DNA from: Polaribacter batillariae
Lineage (GTDB): Bacteria > Bacteroidota > Bacteroidia > Flavobacteriales > Flavobacteriaceae
DNA length: 64,000 bases
Assembly (NCBI RefSeq): GCF_017498485.1
Contig: NZ_CP071795.1
Span: 1,054,001 to 1,118,000 of the forward strand
Direction: 5' to 3'
The notes under the pieces are model-generated. The model ran no database searches. It worked only from the letters and a program-made list of their open reading frames with translations, and was not told the DNA's origin. Positions 10,010 to 19,365 of this stretch are shown here, in pieces (positions within the stretch are counted from its first letter, which is position 1; every line of letters begins with the position of its first letter). The translations under genes and the position numbers were made by a program.

Positions 10010-10236
10010 GAAAAATTAAGATATTAAATTAGTAATTATAAAATTACAAATTACAATAAAATAACTTTATAAACTTACAATATGTATATTAAGATTAGGT
10101 AAACTATTTTTTAAAGTATGGTAAAGAGCTAAAAAAATGAAACCTTTTTTTTAGCATTTGTAAGAATTTTATCTATTGATAATAAGGTTTTTGTGAGACT
10201 ATTAAGTTAATAAAAAATGTAATTTCTTAGTGGTTT

Positions 10237-11541
10237 TTACGTTTTCTTCCAAACCAATAAGGCAAGTAAAGTAGATAAGATTGCGGCACCAATCCAGAAA
10301 AAAGTAATGGTATCGAAATTATAAAGTGTTTCTCCGTTTATTACAGATTTGTTATTTTCTATTAAATAGCCACTTGCAATATCTTGAATTCCTGCAGCAG
10401 CATAACTCATAATTCCAACAATTCCTAAAGCAGCACCAGAAGCTTTTTTAGAAGCAATATCAACGGCCATTAAACCTCCTAAATAACAGATTAATGCCCC
10501 AATTGCCAATCCGAAAATAACCATACTTATGGCGTCTAACCACCACATATTTTTAGGTCCCAATAAGAAAAGTGAAAGCGCAAACACATTCATTAATCCA
10601 AAAATTAAAGCAGGCGCATTTCTTCTTCCTTTAAAAAGTTTATCTGAAACAAACCCAGAGGAAGCAGTTCCTAAAATTCCAAAAACGGCACTAATAGCCA
10701 CTAAACTATTGGCTTGGGTTAATGTATAGCCTTTTGCAGCTTCGAAATAATAAGGTCCCCAACTATTTACGGCGTATCTAGAAATATACATAAATGCACT
10801 GGCGAAAGCGAGAATCCATACGTTAAGGTTCTTTAAAACACCCTTTTGTTCTTCCCAAGTAGAGGTTTTTACCTTTTTAAAATCTTTGTTTACAGGAGGT
10901 AAACCTTTGCTTTCTGGTGTATCGTGGAAAAATAAGGAAATCATTAACGCACCTAATAAACCAACCATTGCAGCAGCTCTAAAACCCCATTCCCAACCAA
11001 AGTAAGAAACTACCACTGCTGTTAAAATATAGGTAAGCGCTTCACCAATATTATGACTGGTACTCCAAAAACCATAAAAGCTACCCCGTTCTTTGTCTTT
11101 ATACCACCTAGATAATGAAACAACACAAGAGGGAGCCCCCATAGATTGTACCCAACCATTTACGCCCCAACAAATAGCGAAAAACAAAAATGCGCCTGTA
11201 AACCCCATTATTAAATTTGCCAAGGCAGAAATTAAAAGACCCACTGCCATAAAACGTTTAATATTGCTGTGGTCTGCTAAAAAACCATTGGTTAGTTTAC
11301 CCACAGCATAAGAAAAGAATAAGGCAGAACCAATAATGCCCAATTCAGATTCTGTTAATACACCAGCATCTACAATTGGTTTTTTAACTACATTTAAACT
11401 TAAACGACACACATAATAGAAGCCATAACCTAAAGTTGCGGAAATAAAAACTTGCCATTTTAGTTTTTTGTAATACTTTTTTTGAGCATTTTCTGCTAAA
11501 GAAATGTCTTTTGAAGCTGATTTTTTGAAAAATTGAAACAT
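10237..11541 (-). CDS. GlpT-like MFS transporter (organophosphate:phosphate antiporter type)
   Basis: A 434-residue, 12-helix inner-membrane carrier of the OPA branch of the major facilitator superfamily. Two arginines that bind the phosphate group in E. coli GlpT have counterparts here: FYYVCRLSLN in helix 1 and YISRYAVNSW in helix 7. The conserved helix-5 histidine is in STSHNIGEAL. The predicted role is uptake of glycerol 3-phosphate released by the GDPDs, in exchange for phosphate. The ATG at 11541 (MFQFFKKSAS) is preferred. An in-frame ATG at 11583 would fall inside a hairpin and would add a 14-residue hydrophobic-basic extension. It is the last gene of operon B, after a GDPD gene. Hexose phosphate (UhpT-like) or phosphoglycerate substrates cannot be excluded. 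Confidence 0.88.
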   Translation of the reverse strand: MFQFFKKSASKDISLAENAQKKYYKKLKWQVFISATLGYGFYYVCRLSLNVVKKPIVDAGVLTESELGIIGSALFFSYAVGKLTNGFLADHSNIKRFMAVGLLISALANLIMGFTGAFLFFAICWGVNGWVQSMGAPSCVVSLSRWYKDKERGSFYGFWSTSHNIGEALTYILTAVVVSYFGWEWGFRAAAMVGLLGALMISLFFHDTPESKGLPPVNKDFKKVKTSTWEEQKGVLKNLNVWILAFASAFMYISRYAVNSWGPYYFEAAKGYTLTQANSLVAISAVFGILGTASSGFVSDKLFKGRRNAPALIFGLMNVFALSLFLLGPKNMWWLDAISMVIFGLAIGALICYLGGLMAVDIASKKASGAALGIVGIMSYAAAGIQDIASGYLIENNKSVINGETLYNFDTITFFWIGAAILSTLLALLVWKKT

Positions 11542-11573
11542 ATACTTTTTTAAATTTTTGATAGGGTAAATTA

Positions 11574-11597
11574 GAAGATACATTCGTTTGTATCTTC
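11574..11597 (-). other. Intercistronic hairpin between GDPD 3 and the GlpT-like gene
   Basis: A perfect 9-bp stem, GAAGATACA (11574-11582) with TGTATCTTC (11589-11597), closes a 6-base TTCGTT loop. On the minus strand a T-rich run precedes it but none follows, so it does not look like a complete intrinsic terminator. It could stabilise the upstream mRNA segment or partly reduce transporter expression. Confidence 0.45.
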
Positions 11598-11626
11598 AAA
11601 AAAAAATAGGTTGTAAAAAAATAATT

Positions 11627-12574
11627 CTATTTATGAAGTCCTTTATCTCGAAGATAGTTTAAGAGTAGTTGAGGTCTATCCGTTTGTATCATATTTACAC
11701 CTTTTTTAATATACCAACCATAAATGCTATCCGTTTTTACTAAGGCCATATCATCTTCATAACCAGCATTTAAACTTTTCCATAAAGAATTTACCCAAAT
11801 CCGAGAACCCTTTTTTCTAATTTCTTTAAATTTACTAAGTATGGGAGATTTTTCATCTTTGAAAACAAATTCAAAGGCAATTGGCGAAAATTTTTCTATA
11901 TATTCGTTAATGGTTTCTTCCGTGTTTTCTTCGTGAAGCACAACTACAGGCATAAAAGGGACTTTGTCTAAGTATTCTCCAAACTCTTTTCTAACTTCTG
12001 GCAGGGTTACTTTTCCTTTCATAATTACTTGATCTGTAGTTCCTGTTTTTTTTAGTATTTCATAGGCTTCATCAAAATAACTATAACATTTATCTAAATT
12101 GATAAGTATTTTTCCTTTAGCTAATAACATTGCTTCTTCTAACGTTGGTATCTTATGATGTGTTGGATGATTGGCACCGTTTCTTAAATACAACGTTCTC
12201 AAACTATCTAAAGTCCAGTCTTTTACCAAACCTTTACCTGTTGTAGTTCTATCCAATTTTTTATCGTGGATTAAAACGAGTTTTCCATCTTTTGTCTTAT
12301 GGATATCTATTTCTACTATATCTACCCCCATATCTATACAGTTTTGAATGGCTTGTAAAGAATTCTCTGGTGCATTTCTCCAATCTCCTCTATGTGCAAT
12401 AACCATTACATTGTTGGAATCAGCATTTTCTAACATTGCTATTAAACTTCGAATAGTATTTTTATTCGTTTTTTTTGAAGTTATATCATTTGCCCGTTGT
12501 TTACAAGAAACGAGCAAAATTAGCACTAAAGGAATGTATATAAAATGTCTTATTTTTAATATTGATGTTTTCAT
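11627..12574 (-). CDS. Glycerophosphodiester phosphodiesterase, lipoprotein (GDPD 3)
   Basis: A 315-residue GDPD enzyme with a lipoprotein signal (VLILLVSC, cysteine at about residue 25). The active-site motifs AHRGDWRNAPENS (about 60-72), VEIDIHKTKDG and IHDKKLDRTTTGKG are intact. It resembles GDPD 2 along its whole length, including the shared elements ALLKTD/LNTKVYDW-type region, GWYIKKGVNMIQTDRP and the C-terminal LRDKG. It is 6 bases downstream of the metallo-beta-lactamase-fold gene in operon B and precedes the GlpT-like transporter, so its likely product, glycerol 3-phosphate, has a dedicated carrier next door. Confidence 0.9.
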   Translation of the reverse strand: MKTSILKIRHFIYIPLVLILLVSCKQRANDITSKKTNKNTIRSLIAMLENADSNNVMVIAHRGDWRNAPENSLQAIQNCIDMGVDIVEIDIHKTKDGKLVLIHDKKLDRTTTGKGLVKDWTLDSLRTLYLRNGANHPTHHKIPTLEEAMLLAKGKILINLDKCYSYFDEAYEILKKTGTTDQVIMKGKVTLPEVRKEFGEYLDKVPFMPVVVLHEENTEETINEYIEKFSPIAFEFVFKDEKSPILSKFKEIRKKGSRIWVNSLWKSLNAGYEDDMALVKTDSIYGWYIKKGVNMIQTDRPQLLLNYLRDKGLHK

Positions 12575-12580
12575 AAAATT

Positions 12581-13825
12581 TTATTTTGATTTGTAGGGAC
12601 CAAATTTCTCTTTTAACTTATAAGTATTTTTATTATGATCTAAAACGAAAATTTCAAAACTATCTCCATTAGGATATACTCTAATAAAAAAATGCCCTTT
12701 TGTACTTTTATAGACTTTTTTTATTTGACGACCAAACTGTTTTTTTATTTCTTCGCCTACAAAAGGAGAAAAAACATCTGCTTTGCTGTCTTGAAGATTG
12801 TTTTGAACTTTTTTCGAAAAATGCGGGTCATGTAAACTTTGATGAGCGATTACTTGAGGTTTCAGTTTTTTTAAAAAGTAAGCGTTTGTAGCATCTTTAT
12901 GGCCATGGTGGTCTAAGGTTAATACATCTACTTCTCCAAGAATTTTTCCTATTGAAGTTTCAATATCATAATCTGGATAATCATTTATCCCTGGCAAATC
13001 TCCACCAACATAATAATCGAATTTTCCATAAGAAATTTTTAAAGCCAAACTTAAAGGGTTTTCATTATAATAACCTTTATTATTAACTAGTGGTGGGGTA
13101 AATGTATATTTACTAATTTCGTTATTTTTACCAGCCCAAATTAAATTATTAACCTTTATATTTCTAACTTCAAAATTTTTGAATTTTAATGGTTGATGTC
13201 TTAATATTATTTGTTTGTTAGTACCTGGAAATAACTGCTCTACTTTTAAACCAGCATTTTCTTTTTGATACAACAAGAATTTTAAGTAATTATCCATCGA
13301 TAAATTTACCTTTCCATTTGGTTTTAATAAGTCAAGAGGATAATTGTATTCTGGATATGCTCTGTCAATTAATTTTTTTATAGGTATAATATCTCCAACG
13401 GCGGTAATGCCTGTTAATTTATAAGCTCCATTTTTTGCTATGGGAGTATTTCTAGTAACTTCTCCATAATGGTCGCTATGAAAATGGGAAATTAGCGCAT
13501 AGTCTAGCGTATCTTTATCTAAAAAATAGTTAATATAGTTTGCAATGCGTTCTCCTGTAGAAATATTTTTATTATCGAAAGGTGGATAATATGGATGTTT
13601 TTTTCGCTGTTTTGCATCTCCTGCGTCAAAAAGTAAAGAAGTTCCGTCTGGAAAAATCATAAAAGAAACATTTCCTCCTCCAGAATGGATAAAATGGATA
13701 TCTAAAAAACCTTCTTCCCACTCTAAAGAAGTTTTATTATTTACTCTATTATTTTCACAAGAAATAAAAAATAATACAAAAGATGATATAATAATAAATG
13801 ATATTATTGCCTTTAATTTCCGCAT
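12581..13825 (-). CDS. Metallo-beta-lactamase-fold lipoprotein (ComEC-like hydrolase domain)
   Basis: A 414-residue predicted lipoprotein (signal ending LFFISC, cysteine at about residue 23) with a metallo-beta-lactamase fold. The metal-binding motif is HFHSDHYG (about residues 113-120). A later GGDLPG provides an aspartate ligand and LDHHGHKDA (about 305) a histidine ligand, an arrangement like the beta-lactamase domain of ComEC. Many proteins of this fold are phosphodiesterases or phosphatases. Four to six bases separate it from the GDPD genes on both sides, so translational coupling in operon B is likely. The sequence does not give the substrate. A second phosphodiesterase or phosphomonoesterase activity on related headgroups is an inference. 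Confidence 0.78.
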   Translation of the reverse strand: MRKLKAIISFIIISSFVLFFISCENNRVNNKTSLEWEEGFLDIHFIHSGGGNVSFMIFPDGTSLLFDAGDAKQRKKHPYYPPFDNKNISTGERIANYINYFLDKDTLDYALISHFHSDHYGEVTRNTPIAKNGAYKLTGITAVGDIIPIKKLIDRAYPEYNYPLDLLKPNGKVNLSMDNYLKFLLYQKENAGLKVEQLFPGTNKQIILRHQPLKFKNFEVRNIKVNNLIWAGKNNEISKYTFTPPLVNNKGYYNENPLSLALKISYGKFDYYVGGDLPGINDYPDYDIETSIGKILGEVDVLTLDHHGHKDATNAYFLKKLKPQVIAHQSLHDPHFSKKVQNNLQDSKADVFSPFVGEEIKKQFGRQIKKVYKSTKGHFFIRVYPNGDSFEIFVLDHNKNTYKLKEKFGPYKSK

Positions 13826-13829
13826 AAAA

Positions 13830-14804
13830 TTAATGTAGTTTTTTAGTTTCTAAAAATTTTACCATCTTTTCTGGATAATCAGTAAGTAAAATATTTGCCC
13901 CTTTTCGAACACACCAACCCCAAGCTTCTTCAGGTTTTGTTAGTGCTAAAGTATCATCGTGTCCAGCACACATTTCTTTAGATAGCGTTGTTATCCATAC
14001 ACTTATATTTTGTTTTTTAAACTCTTGAATTAAATTTAATGTGTGAGAATTTTCTGTTGAAAATCTGATTTCAAATGCACTTGCACTACCATCTTTTAAA
14101 AATGGAGTAACATACCTTGCAACATTATCAACGGTTTCTTTTACTCTAGGTATATAATGACTCTTTTCAAATAAATAAGGTGTTAATTTTTTTTGAGCTT
14201 CGTTTTTTTGATATGGTTCAACAAAAACTGCATGGTCCATTGTTTTTGTTTTTATCAAGATATTTTTAACTTCTTCAAAAGAATCGTTGGCTTTATCTAT
14301 CATAACCAAAGTTTTTCCTTTTGCAAAGCGCATTACTTCTTCTAATGTTGGAACTAAATTATCTGTAATTTGTCCATCTCTATTTAGTATTTTTAAAGAT
14401 TTGATATAAGATAAGGTACGATGGGAAATTTTTCCTGTTCCATTTGTTGTTCTTTCTAAATCACTATCGTGCATTACAATTAATTTACCATCACTTGTTT
14501 TTCTTATATCTATTTCAATGATATCTGTTCCTGTCCCTAATGTTCTTTCAAATGATTTAATAGTGTTTTCAGGAGCATTATTCCAATAAATACCACCTCT
14601 ATGAGAAGCTACTAAAACATAATTATTATCTGGGTTATTTAGTTTATCTATTAAGAAATCTATTTTAGTTCGATTTATTTCAGAATCTATACCTGTTCCA
14701 TGAGGTATATTTTTTTCAATTTCCTCTACGTCTAACAAGTTCTTTTTATTACAAGAATAAAAGATAGATGTAAAAATTAGGTAAGTGCAAAATAATTTGT
14801 GCAT
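13830..14804 (-). CDS. Glycerophosphodiester phosphodiesterase, lipoprotein (GDPD 4)
   Basis: A 324-residue GDPD-family lipoprotein (signal ending IFYSC, cysteine at about residue 18). The catalytic motifs are SHRGGIYWNNAPENT, IEIDIRKTSDG and MHDSDLERTTNGTGKI. The first motif differs from the other three paralogues: a glycine replaces the aspartate of HRGDW and three extra residues are inserted before APEN. The metal ligands themselves are kept. It is the most divergent of the four and may prefer another headgroup. It follows the TonB-dependent receptor by about 57 bases in operon B. Confidence 0.88.
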   Translation of the reverse strand: MHKLFCTYLIFTSIFYSCNKKNLLDVEEIEKNIPHGTGIDSEINRTKIDFLIDKLNNPDNNYVLVASHRGGIYWNNAPENTIKSFERTLGTGTDIIEIDIRKTSDGKLIVMHDSDLERTTNGTGKISHRTLSYIKSLKILNRDGQITDNLVPTLEEVMRFAKGKTLVMIDKANDSFEEVKNILIKTKTMDHAVFVEPYQKNEAQKKLTPYLFEKSHYIPRVKETVDNVARYVTPFLKDGSASAFEIRFSTENSHTLNLIQEFKKQNISVWITTLSKEMCAGHDDTLALTKPEEAWGWCVRKGANILLTDYPEKMVKFLETKKLH

Positions 14805-14861
14805 ATTTTAAAGAGTTAAAAATAATCTCCTGTTTATAGATTATAAACAGGAAATTAAATT

Positions 14862-17800
14862 TTAAAAGGAGTATCTAGCTCCTAATTGCCATGTTGTTCC
14901 GAAAACAGAAATATTATCTTGAAAATTAGGGTTGAAAATGTATTCAAACCTACGAGCGTTAAAAGCGTTTAGTATATTTAAAGTAATTCCAAATTTGTCA
15001 GAAATATCATAACCTGCAGAAATATCTGTTTGACCATAGTCATCTCTAAATTTTAGACCGTCTTCAGGTACAGGTTTACTTCGTAAGAAATCACTTCTAT
15101 AATTATATGCAACTCTAAAATTAAAATCATATTTTTCGTAATAACCAATTAAATTAAAAGAGTGCTTAGAATTATTAGGTAAATCATAACTTTCAGTTTC
15201 TCCTGTTCCTAAATCTATAACTTCTTTAAAATTACTATTTGAAAGTGTATAATTAGCTACAACACCTAAACCATCAAAAGGACTAGGTAAAAAAGAAAAT
15301 GGTTGCTGGTAGTTCAATTCCATACCAACAATAGATGCTTGATTTCCGTTAACTGGTCTTCTTAAAGTATATGTTTGTCCGTCAAGTTCTACCTGCGTCG
15401 TTTCATTTGTAATAAAAGATTCTATATCTTTTACAAAAACAGCTCCAGAAACTAATGTTTCTTTTTTTGGATACCATTCCAAACCAATTTCATATTGATT
15501 TGCTCTAAATGGTTTTAAATTTGGATTTTTCTCTGAAATAGTAAGATTAACATCGTCAATTTCTCTATAAGAGGTTAAATCACTTAAATTAGGTCTTGTC
15601 ATAACACGAGCATAATTTGCTCTTACAAATAAGTCTTTACCAATTTCATAATTGGCATTTATACTTGGTAGAACATCTACGTAACTAGACTTTACTTCAC
15701 GATTAGAAAAATTTCCAGAAGTTTCATCTAACTCTAAACCTCTTGAAATTATTGATGTATTCACGAATCTTATACCTGCATTAAGTTTAATCTTTGTCCA
15801 ATCAAATGTACCCATAATGTAAGATGCTGTAACATTTTCTGTAATGTCGAAGAAAGCATCTTTACGCTCCGCGTTTTTTAAATCAATTTGAGAAGCATAA
15901 ATATCTCTTGCTTTATCCCAATCTGGAACCAAAAATTCTTCGGGTCCTTTTGCTTCATCTACATTGTCTAAAAAACCAGTAAATAATTTAGAAATAGGAG
16001 CAAAATCATCACTTAGACCTCTAATTCTATTATCAAAAAATGTCCTCTCTTTATTTCTATTAGTAAATTTTGCACCAAATTCTAGTTTTAGGTTATTTAT
16101 TATTTTTGTGAAATCTGCCTGCGTTCCAAAAACTTTATCGCTTAAATTTAAATTACGTGCTCTTGCTTCTGTTACTGTAAATTGAGAGGGGTTGGTTAAA
16201 TCTGTAGGAGTTTGTAGATTAAACCATTTTTTATCATCCTCAATACTGAAAGAAACCGTATTTATATTTTGTGCATAATATCTTGGTCTATCAATAAATC
16301 TTGAATTTGTACCATATGAAACAGTTGTTTCTAATTGCCAGTCATTACCCATAAACCATTTACCAGTTAAGCCTGATTGAAATACATCTGTATCATTTAA
16401 TTGTTGCTGATTTTCTAAAACAATTCGTACATCTTGGAAATCTGCTGAAAGTAGAAGTGGTCCATCATTTTTTACATTAATTGCTTCTGTACCTTGTACG
16501 AAAAAAATAGGAGTGTAACGAGTTTCAAGTTGTTTGTTTTTTGAATATAGCGCGTCAAACGTAAGTGTAAAATTATCTGAAGGTCTATACTGCGAACCAA
16601 AATTAAAAGCAAAACGCTTAACGTCTTGGTTTTGATGAACGTATCTAGGTAGTGGTACTCTTACATCAGTAATATCATCTGTTCCATCATTATTAGTGTC
16701 AAAAGACTGGTCTCTATATCTTACAATATCGTAACCTTCTGAAGCATTTAAAAATCTATTGTATGTTATACCCACAATAATACCAAATTTATTATTCCAA
16801 TTTTTCCCATACACTAAACTTGCTTTTGGTGTAATTTTATCTCCTTGTGTATTGTACAATCCTTCTAGTGATGTTACCAAAATTTTGTCTTTTATATCTA
16901 AAGCTTTTCTTGTTTTTAAATTAACAGTTCCTCCAATTCCACCTTCGTCTAATTTAGCTGTAGGAGATTTAAACACTTCAACTGCTCCAAATAATTCAGC
17001 GGGTATAGTATTAAAATTATAAGTTCTACTTGCTTCACTTGAATTTGGAGCGGCTTGTCCGTTTAATGTTACCTGAGTGTATTCTGGAGGCAAACCTCTA
17101 ACACTAACTTCATTACCAACTCCACCTGCATTATCTCTTCTAATTTGAATACCTGAAATTCTTTGTATAGCTTCAGACATGTTTGATTGAGGAAATTTGG
17201 CAATATCTTCAGCAACAACAGCATCAACACTATTAACAGTATTTTTCTTTATATCAATAGCTTTACTTAAACTTTTACGATATCCTCTAATAATAACTTC
17301 ATTTAAAGATTGCAAATTTTCTTCTAAAATAATTTTTAAATTATTTTGTCCTTTAATAGCTATCTCTTTAGAAGTATAACCAATGTAAGAAACAATAAGT
17401 ATTACATTATCATTTGTAACATCTATAGAAAAGTTACCATTAAAATCTGTTTCAGTCCCTTTTGTAGTCCCTTTTATAAGAATACTAGCCCCAGGAAGTG
17501 GTTCCTTATTTATGTCCGTAACTTTTCCTGTGATTTTAGTTTGCTGTTGAATAGTATCTTCTGTAGAAGTTTTGTTTTTTGCAGGTTTTAAAATAATTTG
17601 CTTACCTTTTACAGAAAAGGAAATCTGTGTATTAGAGAATAATCTCTTTAAAACACTTGATAAGGGTTCTTTTGCCGACTTTATAGAAACCTTTTTTGTG
17701 TAGTTTATATGATTGTCTTTGTAGATAAATTTAAAATCTGTGATAGATTCTATTTTATTTAAAACTTCCTCTAAAACTACATTTTTATAGTGTAATGTAA

Positions 17801-17942
17801 CTTTGGTTTTTTGTGAATAAGATTCAGTGGCTTGAAGCTGAAATAACGATACTAAGAATAACAATGTTGTAATTCTCATTTTTAAATTGAGTTTTATAGG
17901 GTAAGGTTTTTTTACTCTTACAGACCTAATTACTTTTTTCAT
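14862..17942 (-). CDS. TonB-dependent outer membrane receptor with STN domain (operon B)
   Basis: A 1026-residue TonB-dependent receptor. After the signal peptide (LLFLVSLFQLQATESYSQ) come an STN domain (about residues 48-115), a carboxypeptidase-regulatory-like domain (PLPGASILIKGTTKG, about 150), a plug with AEDIAKFPQSNMSEAIQRI and VSVRGLPPEYTQVTLNG, and a barrel ending in FGTTWQLGARYSF. The plug wording matches the TonB-Xanth-Caul-type receptors rather than SusC, and no SusD partner is encoded beside it. It therefore differs in architecture from the operon A transporter although the flanking genes point to the same substrates. The STN domain and adjacent fecR predict surface signalling. 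Confidence 0.92.
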   Translation of the reverse strand: MKKVIRSVRVKKPYPIKLNLKMRITTLLFLVSLFQLQATESYSQKTKVTLHYKNVVLEEVLNKIESITDFKFIYKDNHINYTKKVSIKSAKEPLSSVLKRLFSNTQISFSVKGKQIILKPAKNKTSTEDTIQQQTKITGKVTDINKEPLPGASILIKGTTKGTETDFNGNFSIDVTNDNVILIVSYIGYTSKEIAIKGQNNLKIILEENLQSLNEVIIRGYRKSLSKAIDIKKNTVNSVDAVVAEDIAKFPQSNMSEAIQRISGIQIRRDNAGGVGNEVSVRGLPPEYTQVTLNGQAAPNSSEASRTYNFNTIPAELFGAVEVFKSPTAKLDEGGIGGTVNLKTRKALDIKDKILVTSLEGLYNTQGDKITPKASLVYGKNWNNKFGIIVGITYNRFLNASEGYDIVRYRDQSFDTNNDGTDDITDVRVPLPRYVHQNQDVKRFAFNFGSQYRPSDNFTLTFDALYSKNKQLETRYTPIFFVQGTEAINVKNDGPLLLSADFQDVRIVLENQQQLNDTDVFQSGLTGKWFMGNDWQLETTVSYGTNSRFIDRPRYYAQNINTVSFSIEDDKKWFNLQTPTDLTNPSQFTVTEARARNLNLSDKVFGTQADFTKIINNLKLEFGAKFTNRNKERTFFDNRIRGLSDDFAPISKLFTGFLDNVDEAKGPEEFLVPDWDKARDIYASQIDLKNAERKDAFFDITENVTASYIMGTFDWTKIKLNAGIRFVNTSIISRGLELDETSGNFSNREVKSSYVDVLPSINANYEIGKDLFVRANYARVMTRPNLSDLTSYREIDDVNLTISEKNPNLKPFRANQYEIGLEWYPKKETLVSGAVFVKDIESFITNETTQVELDGQTYTLRRPVNGNQASIVGMELNYQQPFSFLPSPFDGLGVVANYTLSNSNFKEVIDLGTGETESYDLPNNSKHSFNLIGYYEKYDFNFRVAYNYRSDFLRSKPVPEDGLKFRDDYGQTDISAGYDISDKFGITLNILNAFNARRFEYIFNPNFQDNISVFGTTWQLGARYSF

Positions 17943-18100
17943 ATTTTTGTGGTGTATTTAAGTGATTAATTCATTTAGTCACACTATATAATCGGAAGAT
18001 GTTCCAGCATCTTTCGGTTTTTTTTAATGGTAACTAAAAAGTAGATTTCTTTTATTTAAAATGTAAAGTACTTATTTCATTGGCTGTTTAGATTTTAGGT

Positions 18101-19255
18101 TTAGTTAATTATTATTTTATTTTTTTCTATTGTATAGTTTATTGGATGCACTTCATTTATTACCTCAAAAACTTCTTGAATAGTTTCTGTTTCGAAAGTT
18201 GCAGTAATAAAATCGTTATCTAATTTTTTATTATTGTTTATAATTTCAACATTGTAATGTCTTTCTAATTTTTTAATAATACTTTTAAAAGGCATATGTT
18301 TTAAAAGTATTTTTCCGTTAATCCAAGCCGTATAAATCTCGATATCTGCTTTTTGAACCTTTATATTTGAATCTTTTTTATTCCAATTTGCTTTAAAACC
18401 AGGTTTTAGCAAAGTGGTATTGTTTGCATTGTAATTATTTTTAGCATTGTACAAACTTACAGCACCTTCAACCAATACTGTAGTAATATTTGCGTCTTCT
18501 GGATACGAACTAATGTTAAATTGTGTTCCTAAAACACGTACATTCATATTCCTATTATTTACGATAAATGGGTGTTTAGGGTCTTTTGTAACATCGAAAT
18601 AAGCTTCTCCACTTTCAATAAAAACCTGTCTTTCTTTTCCTTCTATAAAATTTACAGGATATTTAAAAGAAGTACCTGCATTTAAATTTACCTTTGTTCC
18701 GTCAGACAAAACAATGGCAAACCGTTTTCCATAAGGTACTTTTAAAGTGTTGTAAATAAGCTCTTTCGCTTCACTCTTTTTCTCGTACACCAATTCGTCT
18801 CCTTTTTGGCTTCCTATAACATTTCCTTCTTTATCCTGTATTTTAAAGTTTCCATCTTCTTCTAAAACAGTAAATTTTCCATTACTCGTTTGTAATGTAA
18901 TTTTTTCCGAAGGAAGTGCAACTTCTTTTTTATTTTTAGAATTATTTTGCTGATAGAAATAAGCAAGAGAAACAAATATGGCTATTGTAGCCGCATATTT
19001 AAGAAAATTGGTAACTTTTTTAAGCCGTAATCTCTTTTTATCTTTGGCAATAAAATGAAGTATTTTTTTTTCTGAAGCAATAGCATCGAATTCTTTCGTG
19101 TTGAAATCTGAGAGATAATTTACTTTTACATACGCATTAAATTCCTTGATGTTCGAAGGTTCTTTCAACCACTCTTCTAAGGCGTTTAATTCTGATGCAG
19201 AAGCCTGTTTGTTTAGGTATTTTATAATTATATTTTGCACTTTATTCGAAATCAT
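18101..19255 (-). CDS. FecR family anti-sigma factor / sigma regulator (operon B)
   Basis: A 384-residue single-pass inner-membrane regulator. The cytoplasmic N-terminal part contains the ELNALEEWLKEPSN segment typical of flavobacterial FecR proteins. The transmembrane helix is YAATIAIFVSLAYFY (about residues 88-102). The periplasmic FecR domain has VLSDGTKVNLNAGTSFKYP, GEAYFDV and VLGTQFNISSY, with a DUF4974-like C-terminus (FKSIIKKLERHYNVEI). It should sense the STN domain of the receptor encoded 158 bases downstream. Its presumed sigma partner is divergently encoded 110 bases away, instead of upstream on the same strand as in operon A. Confidence 0.92.
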   Translation of the reverse strand: MISNKVQNIIIKYLNKQASASELNALEEWLKEPSNIKEFNAYVKVNYLSDFNTKEFDAIASEKKILHFIAKDKKRLRLKKVTNFLKYAATIAIFVSLAYFYQQNNSKNKKEVALPSEKITLQTSNGKFTVLEEDGNFKIQDKEGNVIGSQKGDELVYEKKSEAKELIYNTLKVPYGKRFAIVLSDGTKVNLNAGTSFKYPVNFIEGKERQVFIESGEAYFDVTKDPKHPFIVNNRNMNVRVLGTQFNISSYPEDANITTVLVEGAVSLYNAKNNYNANNTTLLKPGFKANWNKKDSNIKVQKADIEIYTAWINGKILLKHMPFKSIIKKLERHYNVEIINNNKKLDNDFITATFETETIQEVFEVINEVHPINYTIEKNKIIIN

Positions 19256-19365
19256 TCTTTTACGTATATGTTATTATAACGTTACATTTTTATTGAACCC
19301 TAACTTTTTTGATGCATTTTTTTTTACTTTCGCATAGAATAACTTCAAAAAATATCATTTTCTAA

